From: Paracoccus solventivorans
Lineage (GTDB): Bacteria; Pseudomonadota; Alphaproteobacteria; Rhodobacterales; Rhodobacteraceae
NCBI RefSeq assembly: GCF_900142875.1
Contig: NZ_FRCK01000001.1
Coordinates: 496,001-560,000, forward strand
DNA: 64,000 bases
Reading direction: 5' to 3'
Positions 52,931 to 63,118 of this stretch are shown here, one piece after another; positions within the stretch are counted from its first letter, which is position 1, and the number at the start of each line of letters is the position of its first letter. Both the position numbers and the translations under genes were made by a program. Below the pieces are notes generated by a model. The model was not told the origin of the DNA. It searched no databases and was given only the letters and a program-made list of their open reading frames with translations.

Positions 52931-55900
52931 ATGGGACAGTCTGTGAGCAACTTTGATTTTCTGGGGTGCCTGGATGGTGAACTGGCCAATCTGGGGCGAT
53001 TGGCCGAAAGCTATTTTCAGGACGACCCAAGCACGAGCCTGATCAAGCTGCGGCAGTTTGCCGAGCGCCTGACACGCCGCCACGCAGCGCTTGTTGGCGT
53101 TGACCTTCAGCCGGACGACACGCAATCTGATATTTTGCGACGTCTGAAGTATGAGCGGGCAGTGCCGGAGCGTGTGCTCGATGTCCTGCACCATATCCGC
53201 AAGCTCGGGAATACGGCGGTTCACGAGAGCAGGGGCGATCACCGCGAAGCACTTGCCTGCCTCAAGATGTCAGTGCAACTGGGGGTTTGGCATATCCGAA
53301 CAAGCACGGCGGATCGGGGTTTCTCCGCAGGCGTCTTCATCCCGCCACAGCCGCCGTCGAACCCCACTGAGGAATTGCGGGATGAGTTGTCGCGGCTGCG
53401 ATCGGAAAAAGATGCAGCGCTGACAGTTGCGCAGAAGGCAGAGGAAGCGCGACAGCAGGCCATGCGGGATGCCGAGAGCGCGAAGGAACGCCATCAGCGC
53501 GAGGTCGAGGAGCGAAAAACCTGGGAAGCACTGGCACAGGATGCCGATCGCCAGCTTCAGGAATTCATCGCCGAGGCGAAACAGCAGGCGCCGGCTACCA
53601 TGGCGTCCTTCGTCCAAGCTGCCAACGAGGCCGCAGGTGCCATCGACCTTGATGAGCAAGCGACCCGCGCGCTGATCGATCAGCAACTGCGGGACCGCGG
53701 ATGGGAGACGGACAGCGTCGATCTGCGCTACGGTAAGGGAACCCGCCCCGTCAAAGGGCGGAACATGGCGATCGCCGAATGGCCCACGGCATCAGGCCCG
53801 GCCGATTACGCCCTGTTCGTAGGGGAAACCTGCCTCGGAATTGTCGAGGCCAAACGGTACCGCAAGAACGTTTCTGCTGCGGTAGATCAGGCCGAGCGGT
53901 ATTCAAAGGGTTTTGTCTGGGCTGCCAATGCCTACAGCTGGGTTGATGGGTTTGTGGTGCCGTTCGTATTCGCTACCAACGGGCGTCCCTATTTGAAGCA
54001 GGTGGAGACCGAAAGCGGCATTTGGTTCCGTGATGTCCGTCTGGCTAACAATCTGCGGCGTGCGTTGATGGGTTGGTTCCGCCCGGAGGAACTGCTGTCG
54101 ATGCTTGAAGTCGAAAAGGAGAAGGCACAGGCAGCCCTGCACGCACGCTCTTTCGATTTCGGCTTCCAGTTGCGCCCATACCAGAAGGCTGCAATTGAGG
54201 CCGTCGAGACCACGCTTGCCTCCGAAAGGCGGGAGATGCTGGTGGCGATGGCCACAGGCACAGGGAAGACCAAACTGGCCATTGCCATGCTTTATCGGCT
54301 GCTGGCTACCAAGCGTTTCCGCCGCATCTGTTTCGTGGTGGATCGCTCGGCGCTTGGCACCCAGACCAGCGACGAGTTCATGAGTACGGCGATCGAAGGG
54401 CCGAAGGCCTTCGGCCAGTTGTTCGGGATCAAAGGGCTTGAAGATGTAAAGCCCGATCCCGAAACCCGCGTGCATATTTGCACAATCCAGGGGCTGGTGA
54501 AACGGGTTCTCTATAACGCCGATCCTGCCGATGTGCCCCCGATTGGCCAGTATGACCTGATGGTGATCGACGAATGCCACCGCGGGTATCTGCTCGACCG
54601 GGAAATGTCGGACGCAGAGCTGAGCTTTCGGGGGCAGGATGATTATATCTCCAAGTATCGTCGGGTTTTGGAGTATTTCGACGCGGTCAAGATCGGCTTG
54701 ACGGCCACGCCTGCGTTGCATACTGCGCAGATTTTTGGTGATCCGATCTATACCTATACCTACCGTGAGGCAGTGGTGGACGGCTGGCTGATTGACCACG
54801 AGCCACCGATCCGCTTCCAGACCGCGCTGGCCAAGGCCGGAATCACCTTCGACGTGGGCGATGCTGTCGAGGTATTGGACAGCCAGACGGGCGAGGTGCA
54901 GAATACAGTCGCCCCTGACGAATTGAACTTCAAGGTAGAGGATTTCAATCGCAAGGTCATTACCCAGCCTTTCAACCAGGTCATCGCTGAAGAGCTGGCA
55001 AAGCATATCGACCCAAGCCTCGAGGGCAAGACGCTGGTCTTTGCGGCAACGGATGCCCATGCCGATATCATCGTGAACGAACTGAAAAAGGCTTTTGCCG
55101 CGCAATATGGTTCGATCGAGGATGCTGCGATCCGCAAGATTACCGGCAGCGTGGACAAGGTGGGCACCTTGATCCGGTCGTTCCGCAACGATGCCTTCCC
55201 GCAGATTGCCGTGACAGTTGACCTGCTGACCACGGGCATCGACGTGCCCAAGATCACAAACCTCGTGTTCATCCGCCGCGTGAACAGCCGTATCCTCTAC
55301 GAACAGATGCTCGGCCGGGCGACACGCCGCTGCGATGAGATCGGCAAGGAGGTATTTCGGATCTTCGACGCGGTGGATCTTTACGCCACGCTGCAGGACC
55401 TGACGCAGATGAAGCCTGTCGCCAGCAATCCGAAACTGACCTTCGAACAGCTTTTCGACGAGTTGGCGACCGTCACTGAGGATGACCAGCGCGAACTTGT
55501 TCGCGATCAGGCGCTGGCCAAACTGCACCGCAGGCTGCGGAAGCTGCCCACCAAGGTGGCACAGGCTGTCGAGGATCTGACCGGCGAGACGGTCGAGCAG
55601 CTCTGCGAACGCCTCAAGCAAGGCCCCCCGGCAGAGGCCGCCGCCCATGTCCGGAAATTCGCCGATCTTGGCAAGATCCTCGACTGGAACCCGGATGGCA
55701 CAGGGCCGATATGGATTCCGATATCGCATCACGAAGACAGCATGCACGCGGTCACCACGGGCTATGGCGAATACGAGAAGCCCGAAGACTTCCTCGATAC
55801 CTTCACCTCCTTCGTGAAGAACAACCAAAACCGGATTGCCGCGCTCTCGGTCGTCGTTCAGCGCCCGCGCGACTTGACGCGCGCCGAGTTGCGCAGCCTG

Positions 55901-56284
55901 CGCCTCGAACTCGACAGGATGGGCTTTTCCGAAACCAGCCTGCGCCGGGCCTGGAACGACGCCTCGAACGAGGACATCGCCGCCTCGATCATCGGCTTCG
56001 TCCGGCAGGCAGCACTCGGCGACCCGCTGGTCCCGTTCGAAACCCGCGTCCAGTCCGCAACCCGCACGATCCTCGCCAAAGGGCGATGGACCGAACCACA
56101 AAAGCAATGGCTGCGCCGGATCGCCGAGCAGATCACGCGCGAAATCGTGCTTGACCGCGACAGCATCGACCAGGGCAACTTCGCCGCCCATGGGGGCTTC
56201 AATCGCCTCAACAAGGTCTTTAACGGTCAGTTGGAATCCATCCTGCACGATTTCAACGAAGAACTCTGGAAAGTCAGCGCATGA
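52931..56284 (+). CDS. hsdR: type I restriction endonuclease subunit R
   Basis: The 1117-residue product (from ATG 52931) has an N-terminal DUF4145-like segment (about 15-125), a coiled coil (145-215), then the nuclease motif D292 with E306-x-K308. The SF2 translocase domain has GTGKT (443-447) and VIDECHRG, with a helical C-terminal domain. It cuts DNA after translocation when HsdMS finds unmethylated sites. The order R-M-S with ATGA overlaps and the DUF4145 extension are typical of a family of type I systems. An in-frame ATG at 52883 is less likely. Confidence 0.93.
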   Translation: MGQSVSNFDFLGCLDGELANLGRLAESYFQDDPSTSLIKLRQFAERLTRRHAALVGVDLQPDDTQSDILRRLKYERAVPERVLDVLHHIRKLGNTAVHESRGDHREALACLKMSVQLGVWHIRTSTADRGFSAGVFIPPQPPSNPTEELRDELSRLRSEKDAALTVAQKAEEARQQAMRDAESAKERHQREVEERKTWEALAQDADRQLQEFIAEAKQQAPATMASFVQAANEAAGAIDLDEQATRALIDQQLRDRGWETDSVDLRYGKGTRPVKGRNMAIAEWPTASGPADYALFVGETCLGIVEAKRYRKNVSAAVDQAERYSKGFVWAANAYSWVDGFVVPFVFATNGRPYLKQVETESGIWFRDVRLANNLRRALMGWFRPEELLSMLEVEKEKAQAALHARSFDFGFQLRPYQKAAIEAVETTLASERREMLVAMATGTGKTKLAIAMLYRLLATKRFRRICFVVDRSALGTQTSDEFMSTAIEGPKAFGQLFGIKGLEDVKPDPETRVHICTIQGLVKRVLYNADPADVPPIGQYDLMVIDECHRGYLLDREMSDAELSFRGQDDYISKYRRVLEYFDAVKIGLTATPALHTAQIFGDPIYTYTYREAVVDGWLIDHEPPIRFQTALAKAGITFDVGDAVEVLDSQTGEVQNTVAPDELNFKVEDFNRKVITQPFNQVIAEELAKHIDPSLEGKTLVFAATDAHADIIVNELKKAFAAQYGSIEDAAIRKITGSVDKVGTLIRSFRNDAFPQIAVTVDLLTTGIDVPKITNLVFIRRVNSRILYEQMLGRATRRCDEIGKEVFRIFDAVDLYATLQDLTQMKPVASNPKLTFEQLFDELATVTEDDQRELVRDQALAKLHRRLRKLPTKVAQAVEDLTGETVEQLCERLKQGPPAEAAAHVRKFADLGKILDWNPDGTGPIWIPISHHEDSMHAVTTGYGEYEKPEDFLDTFTSFVKNNQNRIAALSVVVQRPRDLTRAELRSLRLELDRMGFSETSLRRAWNDASNEDIAASIIGFVRQAALGDPLVPFETRVQSATRTILAKGRWTEPQKQWLRRIAEQITREIVLDRDSIDQGNFAAHGGFNRLNKVFNGQLESILHDFNEELWKVSA

Positions 56285-57756
56285 GCCCGAACACCAATGA
56301 CATCGTTGCCAAACTGTGGCGCGAGGCGAAAACGCTGCAAGGCGCCGGCATCTCGATCCTGCACTATGTCAACGAACTGACCTACCTGCTCTTTCTCAAG
56401 ATGCTCGAGGAGACCGGGCAAGCCACGCTCATCCCCGCCGCCTATAGCTGGTCCGAACTGGCCAGGGCCGAAGGCGGTGATCAGCTTCGCTACTACAAGA
56501 AGCTTCTGCTTGATCTTGGTGACCCCGAAATCGTCCACAACCCGATGGTTCTGGCGATCTTCACCGATGCCGTCACCCATCTGCGCGAGCCCAAGGACCT
56601 CAAGACGCTGACCACCAATATCGACAGGATCGACTGGTTCAGCGCGCGCGAGGACGGCCTTGGCGACATGTATGAAGGCCTGATGCAAAAGGTCATGTCC
56701 GACAGCAAGTCGAAGGCGGGCCAGTATTTCACCCCGCGCGCGCTGATCGACAGCATCATCCGCCTGATCCAACCGCAGCCGGGTGAGATCGTCCAGGACC
56801 CCGCCGCCGGCACCGCCGGTTTCCTGATCGCCGCCGACCGCTACGTCAAGGACGCGACCGACGACCTGTTCACGCTGTCCGAAGACCAGGGTCGCTTCCA
56901 GCGTCGGCAGGCCTTTCGCGGGCACGAATGGGTGCCCGACACCCACCGCCTTTGCGTGATGAATATGCTGCTGCACGGCATCGAAAGCCTTGTCGGCTGC
57001 GAGGATAGCTGCGCCCCGCAGGGCGAAGCCCTTGGCCGCGCCGATGTGATCCTGACGAACCCGCCCTTCAACAAGATGCCGTCGAACGTCAACCGACCGG
57101 ATTTCACCCTGACGGCGGGCGAGCGCGTCGGCCCAATGCCCTTCCTTGAACATGCTATCCGTATGCTGAAGCCGGGCGGGCGCTGCGCCATCGTCATGCC
57201 CGACAACATCCTGTTCGGCGACGGCACCGGCACCGCGCTGCGCCGCTTCCTGATGGTGAACTGCAACCTGCATACCATCCTGCGCCTGCCGACCGGCATT
57301 TTCTATGCCCAGGGTGTCAAGACCAACGTGCTGTTCTTCACCCGCGTCACGGACAAAATCTATCCGGCCGATCACGCGACACAGGCGACCGAGGCGGTCT
57401 GGTTCTACGACCTGCGCGGTAACATGCCGTCCTTCGGCAAGACCAACGCCCTGACCGCCGCGCATTTCAAGGAATTCGAAGCGCTGTTCGGCCCCGATCC
57501 CCTTGGCGGTTCCACGCGGGAAGAGGGCGGCGAGGCCAGTCGCTGGCGCAAGCTGACGCGAGAGCAAATCGCCGCGCGCGGCGACAACCTCGACTGGACT
57601 TGGCTGCGCGATGAAAGCAGCGATCCCGAGGATGAAATGACCGAGCCGGACGAGATCGCCGCCGCGATCATCGACCACCTGCGCGCCGCGCTGGAAGAGA
57701 TCGAGGGATTGACCGAGGAACTGGATGCCACGCCGATGGTGGAGGCGGCGGAATGA
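56281..57756 (+). CDS. hsdM: type I restriction-modification methyltransferase subunit M
   Basis: The 491-residue product has the HsdM N-terminal helical domain (KLWREAKTLQGAGISILHYV). The N6-adenine methyltransferase core has QDPAAGTAGFL (SAM motif I) and the catalytic LTNPPFNKMPS. It overlaps hsdR by four bases and hsdS by four, so subunit levels are coupled. With HsdS it methylates adenine in the recognition site. Confidence 0.95.
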   Translation: MSPNTNDIVAKLWREAKTLQGAGISILHYVNELTYLLFLKMLEETGQATLIPAAYSWSELARAEGGDQLRYYKKLLLDLGDPEIVHNPMVLAIFTDAVTHLREPKDLKTLTTNIDRIDWFSAREDGLGDMYEGLMQKVMSDSKSKAGQYFTPRALIDSIIRLIQPQPGEIVQDPAAGTAGFLIAADRYVKDATDDLFTLSEDQGRFQRRQAFRGHEWVPDTHRLCVMNMLLHGIESLVGCEDSCAPQGEALGRADVILTNPPFNKMPSNVNRPDFTLTAGERVGPMPFLEHAIRMLKPGGRCAIVMPDNILFGDGTGTALRRFLMVNCNLHTILRLPTGIFYAQGVKTNVLFFTRVTDKIYPADHATQATEAVWFYDLRGNMPSFGKTNALTAAHFKEFEALFGPDPLGGSTREEGGEASRWRKLTREQIAARGDNLDWTWLRDESSDPEDEMTEPDEIAAAIIDHLRAALEEIEGLTEELDATPMVEAAE

Positions 57757-59234
57757 GCTTCGGTGAAGATATCGCGGCGCTTGTTGAAAGGACAGACAGC
57801 GCATTGGTTCAGAAGGCAAGTTGGTGGTATAGGGTTCCGCTTGGGCACGTATCCGAAATCCTCAACGGTTATCCTTTTCCCTCACAGCACTTCAGCAGTG
57901 AACACGGGGTGCCGTTGATTCGGATTCGAGATGTGACATCTGGAAAGACCGATACAAAATTTTCCGGAGATATTCCTGAAGGATATTGGATCGAAGAGGG
58001 AGACTATGTCATCGGAATGGACGGTGATTTTAACGCTCGAAGGTGGAGCGGCAAGCGGGGCTTGCTCAACCAACGGGTGTGCAAAATCATGGCGGATAGG
58101 AGATTTCTGGATATAGAATTTCTTTCGTTCATCTTACCCGGTTACCTGAAGCTGATTAATGACTACACGCCATCAGTAACGGTTAAGCATCTATCGTCAC
58201 GAACCCTTCAAGCAACCCCCATCCCTCTGCCCTCGCTCCCCGAGCAGCGGCGGATTGTGCGCAAGCTCGACACCCTCAGCGCCCGCACCACCACCGCCCG
58301 CACCCACCTCACCGCCATCGAAAAGCTGGTGGAGCGGTATAAGCTGGCCGTGCTCAGATCAGCTTACGCGGGCAATCTCACAGCCGATTTTCGGGAAGAT
58401 AGTGTTCTTGAACCTGTTTCAGCCTTGCTCAAACGAACACCACCTCCGCAGCAAGGGCGCGGTGGCAGGCAAGCAACGACCGAGGTGAAGGCAGGACAAG
58501 GTGGCATCTCGGTCAACATCCCCGATGTTAACCTGCCCGAAAAATGGGAGTGGGTTTCTCTGCTCCGCATCGCCCGGCAAGAAACGGGCCACACGCCAAG
58601 CCGCTCCCGTGACGATTGGTGGGGTGGAGATGTGTGCTGGATGAGTATTCCCGACGCGAATCTTCACCATGGACGGGTCATCTCCGATACGATCCAGAAG
58701 ACAAACGAACAGGGCCTGGCCAATTCCTCAGCGCGCTTGCTTCCGGCAGGAACTGTTGTGCTGTCGCGGACAGCGTCAGTCGGTTACATCTGCATCATGG
58801 GTCGAGAAATGGCGACCAGCCAAGACTTTGCGACATGGACCTGCACCGACGCCCTTCTGCCTGAATACCTGATGTATGCTCTGCTATCGGAAGGCGAGGA
58901 CATCAAGAAATTTGGCGAGGGATCGACACATACGACGATTTATTTCCCCGAGATCAGGGCATTCCACATCAAACTCGCTCCCCTCGACGAACAACGTGAA
59001 ATCGTCCGCCGGATCGAAACCGCCTTCGCCAAGATCGACCGCCTCGCCACCGAGGCCGCAAAGGCCCTGAAACTGCTCGGCCGCCTCGATCAACGTATTC
59101 TGGCCAAAGCCTTCGTAGGCGAGCTTGTCCCGCAAGACCCCACCGACGAACCCGCCGAAGCCCTCCTCGCCCGCATCCGCGAAGCTCGTGCCGCCACGCC
59201 CAAGGCCCGGCGTGGCAGAAAGACCCGCGCATGA
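57753..59234 (+). CDS. hsdS: type I restriction-modification specificity subunit S
   Basis: The 493-residue product has two target-recognition domains (about 25-185 and 270-420) separated by conserved helical regions such as SLPEQRRIVRKLDTLSA and DEQREIVRRIETAFAKID. The two halves share the LP-EQ-R-IVR-L pattern, the usual pseudo-repeat. It sets the bipartite DNA site. Base use in the recognition domains is more AT-rich than in the conserved arms, as is common from domain swapping. Confidence 0.94.
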   Translation: MSFGEDIAALVERTDSALVQKASWWYRVPLGHVSEILNGYPFPSQHFSSEHGVPLIRIRDVTSGKTDTKFSGDIPEGYWIEEGDYVIGMDGDFNARRWSGKRGLLNQRVCKIMADRRFLDIEFLSFILPGYLKLINDYTPSVTVKHLSSRTLQATPIPLPSLPEQRRIVRKLDTLSARTTTARTHLTAIEKLVERYKLAVLRSAYAGNLTADFREDSVLEPVSALLKRTPPPQQGRGGRQATTEVKAGQGGISVNIPDVNLPEKWEWVSLLRIARQETGHTPSRSRDDWWGGDVCWMSIPDANLHHGRVISDTIQKTNEQGLANSSARLLPAGTVVLSRTASVGYICIMGREMATSQDFATWTCTDALLPEYLMYALLSEGEDIKKFGEGSTHTTIYFPEIRAFHIKLAPLDEQREIVRRIETAFAKIDRLATEAAKALKLLGRLDQRILAKAFVGELVPQDPTDEPAEALLARIREARAATPKARRGRKTRA

Positions 59235-60286
59235 CCTCACTGTATCAGATCCGGGACGGCCAGTTGCGCCCCGCCACCCGCCGCGCGCTGTCGAAGGAAG
59301 AGATTATCGAAGGCTGGGTCGCCGCGAATCCCGGCCTTGTCGGCATCGACGCCATGATCATTGGCCGACAGGTACCGACCGACCATGGCAAGTTCATCGA
59401 CCTTCTGGCCATGGACGCCACCGGCGGGCTGGTCATCATCGAGTTGAAAAAGGACCGCACCCCGCGCGGAATCGTCGCGCAGGTACTGGATTACGCCTCA
59501 TGGGTCAGAACCCTGACGACGCCCGAAATCTATGACCGGGCCGAGAAATACTTGGGAACACGCCTGGCCACTGCTTTCCTCGACCGTTTTGGCGAGGCGA
59601 TTCCGGAACGGCTAAACGCCAGCCACTCCATGCTGATCGTCGCCAGCGAACTCGACCACGCTTCTCGCCGGATCGTGGAATACCTGTCTGAAGAACATGG
59701 CGTCGCGATCAATACCGTCTTCTTCAACGTCTTCGAGGTCGATGGCCAGGAATGGCTGACGACCGACTTCCTGCTGGACCAGGAAGCGGTGGAAGAGCGC
59801 TCGGAACGCAAGGTCCGCGCCCCATGGTCAGGCTATTACTTCGTCAATGCCGGTCTGGGCGAACATCGTTCCTGGGCAGACATGAAGCGATATGGGTTCA
59901 TCTCGGCTGGAGGTGGCGAGTTCTACTCGAAACGGCTATATCAGTTGGGCGTGGGTGACGAGGTTTTCGTCTATGACAAGGGCAATGGCTACATCGGCTA
60001 TGGAGTCGTGACAACCGAGGCCCGGCCTGCGGCCGAGTTTATGACAGCTGACGGGCTACTCTTCGACCAACCGCTGTCCGAACCCCGAATGAAGCGCCTT
60101 GGCGAGCCGCAAGAAAACGCAGAGCACGCCGTCGGCATCGAATGGCGCAAAACGGTTGATCCGTCCCAGGCCAAGCGCTTCAAAGGAGCATTTGCGAACC
60201 AGAACATTGTCTGCAAGCTACGGGATGAAGCGACAGTGGATTTCCTAACAGAGCAGTTCGAGGTCACTCGACCAACTATGACGTAA
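59231..60286 (+). CDS. RecB-like nuclease with C-terminal EVE/PUA-like domain, fourth gene of the type I operon
   Basis: The 351-residue product has a DUF91/NucS-like nuclease domain with E24-E27, D57, E71-x-K73 (IIELKKD) and Q84xxxY88, the full PD-(D/E)xK plus QxxxY set. Residues about 195-320 (APWSGYYFVNAGLGEHRSW, GVGDEVFVYDKGNGYIGYG) look like an EVE/PUA fold. The gene overlaps hsdS by four bases, so it belongs to the restriction operon. It may add a second cutting activity against modified DNA; function is inferred. Confidence 0.82.
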   Translation: MTSLYQIRDGQLRPATRRALSKEEIIEGWVAANPGLVGIDAMIIGRQVPTDHGKFIDLLAMDATGGLVIIELKKDRTPRGIVAQVLDYASWVRTLTTPEIYDRAEKYLGTRLATAFLDRFGEAIPERLNASHSMLIVASELDHASRRIVEYLSEEHGVAINTVFFNVFEVDGQEWLTTDFLLDQEAVEERSERKVRAPWSGYYFVNAGLGEHRSWADMKRYGFISAGGGEFYSKRLYQLGVGDEVFVYDKGNGYIGYGVVTTEARPAAEFMTADGLLFDQPLSEPRMKRLGEPQENAEHAVGIEWRKTVDPSQAKRFKGAFANQNIVCKLRDEATVDFLTEQFEVTRPTMT

Positions 60287-60426
60287 GGGGCGGAGAGCCG
60301 CCTGACGGGACTGCGGCATTGCTACCGCAGCAAGTCTTAGGAGCAGTCGTTCGGGCGAACCGCCGCGAGATCACAGTCGATTCCGCCCCGTGGGGCGGAA
60401 AGCGGCCTGTCGGCAGTGCGGCATGG
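60287..60426. repeat. imperfect direct repeat pair containing GGGCGGAAAG-like units
   Basis: The copies of about 34 bases start at 60287 and 60392. The core GGGCGGAAAG recurs exactly at 63300 and 63346 on the far side of the ATPase gene. The unit may be an intergenic repeat family or the scar of an insertion. Confidence 0.4.
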
Positions 60427-60826
60427 CAGACGCAGCGAGACTGAGAAACCGGTCATTCAGGAAGCGCGCCGCACGGTCGGTTCATGCTGGTCCTCGGAGG
60501 CAAGACGGTAGCGCGGTGTTGCAGAAGTAGTAATTCGGAGAAACTACTATTCGCCCGAGTTGCAGCGAAAAGTCAGGCGCATCGGCCAAGAGGCCGAAAT
60601 CAGGCCTGCGACAGGCCGGATCTTGCCATAATGGACGCATAGACTTTGGGGCTATGATAACGCATTAACTTTGTGAATGAAAGAGTCCATCCGTGATTAG
60701 CCTTAGAGGGCCACATACTCGACTTAGACACTTAGCGATCTACAGACCTAAAGAATGATCTTGATCTGCCACACATCTCCATGGAAACTCTTGACTGAGG
60801 CTAGGCACGGGGGGCAGCGAAGCAGC
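60287..60826. other. intergenic region with direct repeats
   Basis: No gene is recognised in 540 bases. Two imperfect direct copies of a GGGGCGGA-AG--GCCTG--GG--TGCGGCAT unit occur at 60287-60320 and 60392-60426. The last 150 bases turn AT-rich (GATAACGCATTAACTTTGTGAATG) and probably hold the promoter of the gene at 60827. Confidence 0.5.
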
Positions 60827-63118
60827 ATGAACACGAAAACAGCATTTTTTGCCTATCCACAGGCCTTCCCTCTCGTGAGGGATGCCATCAGGGGAGCATC
60901 TCAGGCGCTCACGTCAGATAGTGTTTCTATTAAACCTTGGGAGGAGATGAACGTTCTTGGCTTCAAGCTCGACAACTTAGTTCGAGAGAATATCGATTCG
61001 GCCGACTTTCTCGCTGGCGACATAACATACCCAAATCATAATGTATTTTATGAGATGGGGTATGCTATGGCACGGGGAAAGCCTGTCCTCCCGACGGTGA
61101 ACTCCGCAATAAAAGATGCAGTGGAATCCATTAGGCGGCTTGGGATTTTCGACACAACAGGATACGCAACCTACAATAATGCCGATGAACTGTCCCGGAC
61201 TTTATCATCGTGGGAGAAGTCCTCTTGGTTAAATCTACAGGCTGTTAGGAGAGATTTTTCCCAACCACTTTTCATTTTGGACACGCTCAAGAAGACAGAT
61301 TTTAGGAACTGGATATTTCACGCAATTAGCGAGTCTGAACTTAATTTCCGCTCATTTGATCCCGCAGAAGTTCCGCGACTGACTGCATCACAGGCGATTA
61401 CGGAAGTTTCTGCTTCCGCGGGAGTCGTGATACCACTGATCTCAAGCGATCTTGTCGATGCCGATCTGCATAATCTAAGAGCCGGTTTTATACTGGGTAT
61501 AGCTCATGGCTTCAATATCGACACTCTGGTAATTCAGTATGAAAATGGGCCTGCCCCTCTCGACTACCGAGATTTTGTTAGAAACTCAACAAGTCGCATC
61601 GAGACTCTTCGACACGTATCGGAATACTGCCAAGAAACGCTTGTCCGAAACCAGCGGCCCCAGGCGAGACATCACGGACAAAAGAATAGTATACTAAATA
61701 AGATTGACCTAGGCTCGTCGTCGGCTGAGAATGAAGCAAGTTACCTAGATCAGTATTTTGTTGAGACAGCGGAGTTTTCTCGCGCGCTCCGTGCCGAAGG
61801 CGCCATTGTTACAGGAAGAAAGGGTTCCGGGAAATCCGCAATATACCTTCAGGTGTTAGAAAGTCATCGGGAAAGCGGCCCAAAACGATGTGTCGTCGAC
61901 CTGAGGCCAGCGTCTCACGATTTAAGTGAAATGCGTGAGGCCCTTCTTAGCGTTATGAGTGCCGGGGTATTTGATCATACAGTTGCTGCATTTTGGCAGT
62001 ATATTATATACTTCGAGATCATACTAAAACTCAGGGAGATGGCCCTTCCGAAATCAAAGGTTAATTTTGAGCTACAGAAGACGTTGGCCGGTCTCGAAGA
62101 CAAATTTTCCCTTAGTAACCAAGTGGTTTCCGGTGACTTCACCTCGCGACTAAAAAGTGCGGTCGACAAAGTCATCCTGGCAGCAGCAAACTCAAAAAAT
62201 CCTGAGACTCTTCGCAGTGAGCTTACGAACTTCATGTTCGAGAGCCCGATTCCGGCACTTCGAGATGCGATTGTTGAACTAAAGCAGCATTTCGACAGCA
62301 TCCATATCCTCATAGACGATCTCGATAAGGGGTGGCCAGCGAAGCGCGTCGAGGAACAAGATGTTCTTATAGTTAAGCACCTTATCGAGACCCTTCAAAA
62401 GATCCGTAGGGAGCTTGCAAAGAGGGACATTGAACTACAACATCTGCTGTTTCTTAGACGGGACATATACGAGCGGCTTGTCGAGCTTACATCGGACCGC
62501 GGAAAGTATAATGTGATCAACGTTGACTGGTCGGATCCCCTTCAGCTCGAAAATCTAATTTTGACAAGAGTAGCGACTTCAGTTGAACCAGACGAGGAGT
62601 ATCACGCATGGGAGGCTCTTAATGCACCGATGCCAGGGGGTGGCGCAATACGAAGGCTGATCGGGTCATCGCTAATGCGACCAAGGTTTCTGATTGATCT
62701 TTGCGAACGAACTCTTTCGTTCGCTATTAATCGTGGGCATGAGGTTGTTGAGGAGAGTGATGTAGATAGCGCTGTTGAGCAGATGTCTCTGTATCTTGTG
62801 TCGGATTTTGGGTATGAAATACGAGATGTCGCAGGTACGCCAGATGACATATTCTACCTGTTCATTGGCTCTCCTGAGAAGATTAAACCGAGCGATTTAG
62901 ATACCATCTTGTCTCAGCTCGATATCGGAATTCCTCAGTCAGAAGTCGTGGATCTGCTGCTCTGGTATGGCTTTCTGGGAATTATCGCTGCCAATGGATC
63001 CAAGGTATTTATTTACGATCGAGCTTACGACATAAGGCGACTAGAAGCTGAGCGGAGATCGAGAGGCAATAACCTTGAGTTTGCCCTAAATCCGGCATTC
63101 TTAAGTGGACTGAGATGA
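60827..63118 (+). CDS. tandem deoxyribosyltransferase/TIR-like domains fused to Sll1717-type P-loop ATPase
   Basis: The 763-residue product starts MNTKTAFFAYPQAFPLVRDA. Residues 1-130 have the signature SADFLAGDITYPNHNVFYEM (E76), the pattern of nucleoside 2-deoxyribosyltransferase/TIR-like hydrolase folds with a catalytic glutamate. Residues about 145-260 look like a degenerate second copy. A P-loop ATPase follows with GRKGSGKS (330-337) and Walker B ILIDDLD (494-500), matching the Sll1717-type family. An NTP-gated nucleotide- or NAD-cleaving antiviral role is inferred. The gene is AT-richer than its neighbours. Confidence 0.72.
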   Translation: MNTKTAFFAYPQAFPLVRDAIRGASQALTSDSVSIKPWEEMNVLGFKLDNLVRENIDSADFLAGDITYPNHNVFYEMGYAMARGKPVLPTVNSAIKDAVESIRRLGIFDTTGYATYNNADELSRTLSSWEKSSWLNLQAVRRDFSQPLFILDTLKKTDFRNWIFHAISESELNFRSFDPAEVPRLTASQAITEVSASAGVVIPLISSDLVDADLHNLRAGFILGIAHGFNIDTLVIQYENGPAPLDYRDFVRNSTSRIETLRHVSEYCQETLVRNQRPQARHHGQKNSILNKIDLGSSSAENEASYLDQYFVETAEFSRALRAEGAIVTGRKGSGKSAIYLQVLESHRESGPKRCVVDLRPASHDLSEMREALLSVMSAGVFDHTVAAFWQYIIYFEIILKLREMALPKSKVNFELQKTLAGLEDKFSLSNQVVSGDFTSRLKSAVDKVILAAANSKNPETLRSELTNFMFESPIPALRDAIVELKQHFDSIHILIDDLDKGWPAKRVEEQDVLIVKHLIETLQKIRRELAKRDIELQHLLFLRRDIYERLVELTSDRGKYNVINVDWSDPLQLENLILTRVATSVEPDEEYHAWEALNAPMPGGGAIRRLIGSSLMRPRFLIDLCERTLSFAINRGHEVVEESDVDSAVEQMSLYLVSDFGYEIRDVAGTPDDIFYLFIGSPEKIKPSDLDTILSQLDIGIPQSEVVDLLLWYGFLGIIAANGSKVFIYDRAYDIRRLEAERRSRGNNLEFALNPAFLSGLR

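Noticed and set aside
53903..56248. Minus-strand frame of 781 codons
   Set aside because: Antisense shadow of hsdR; no domain recognised.
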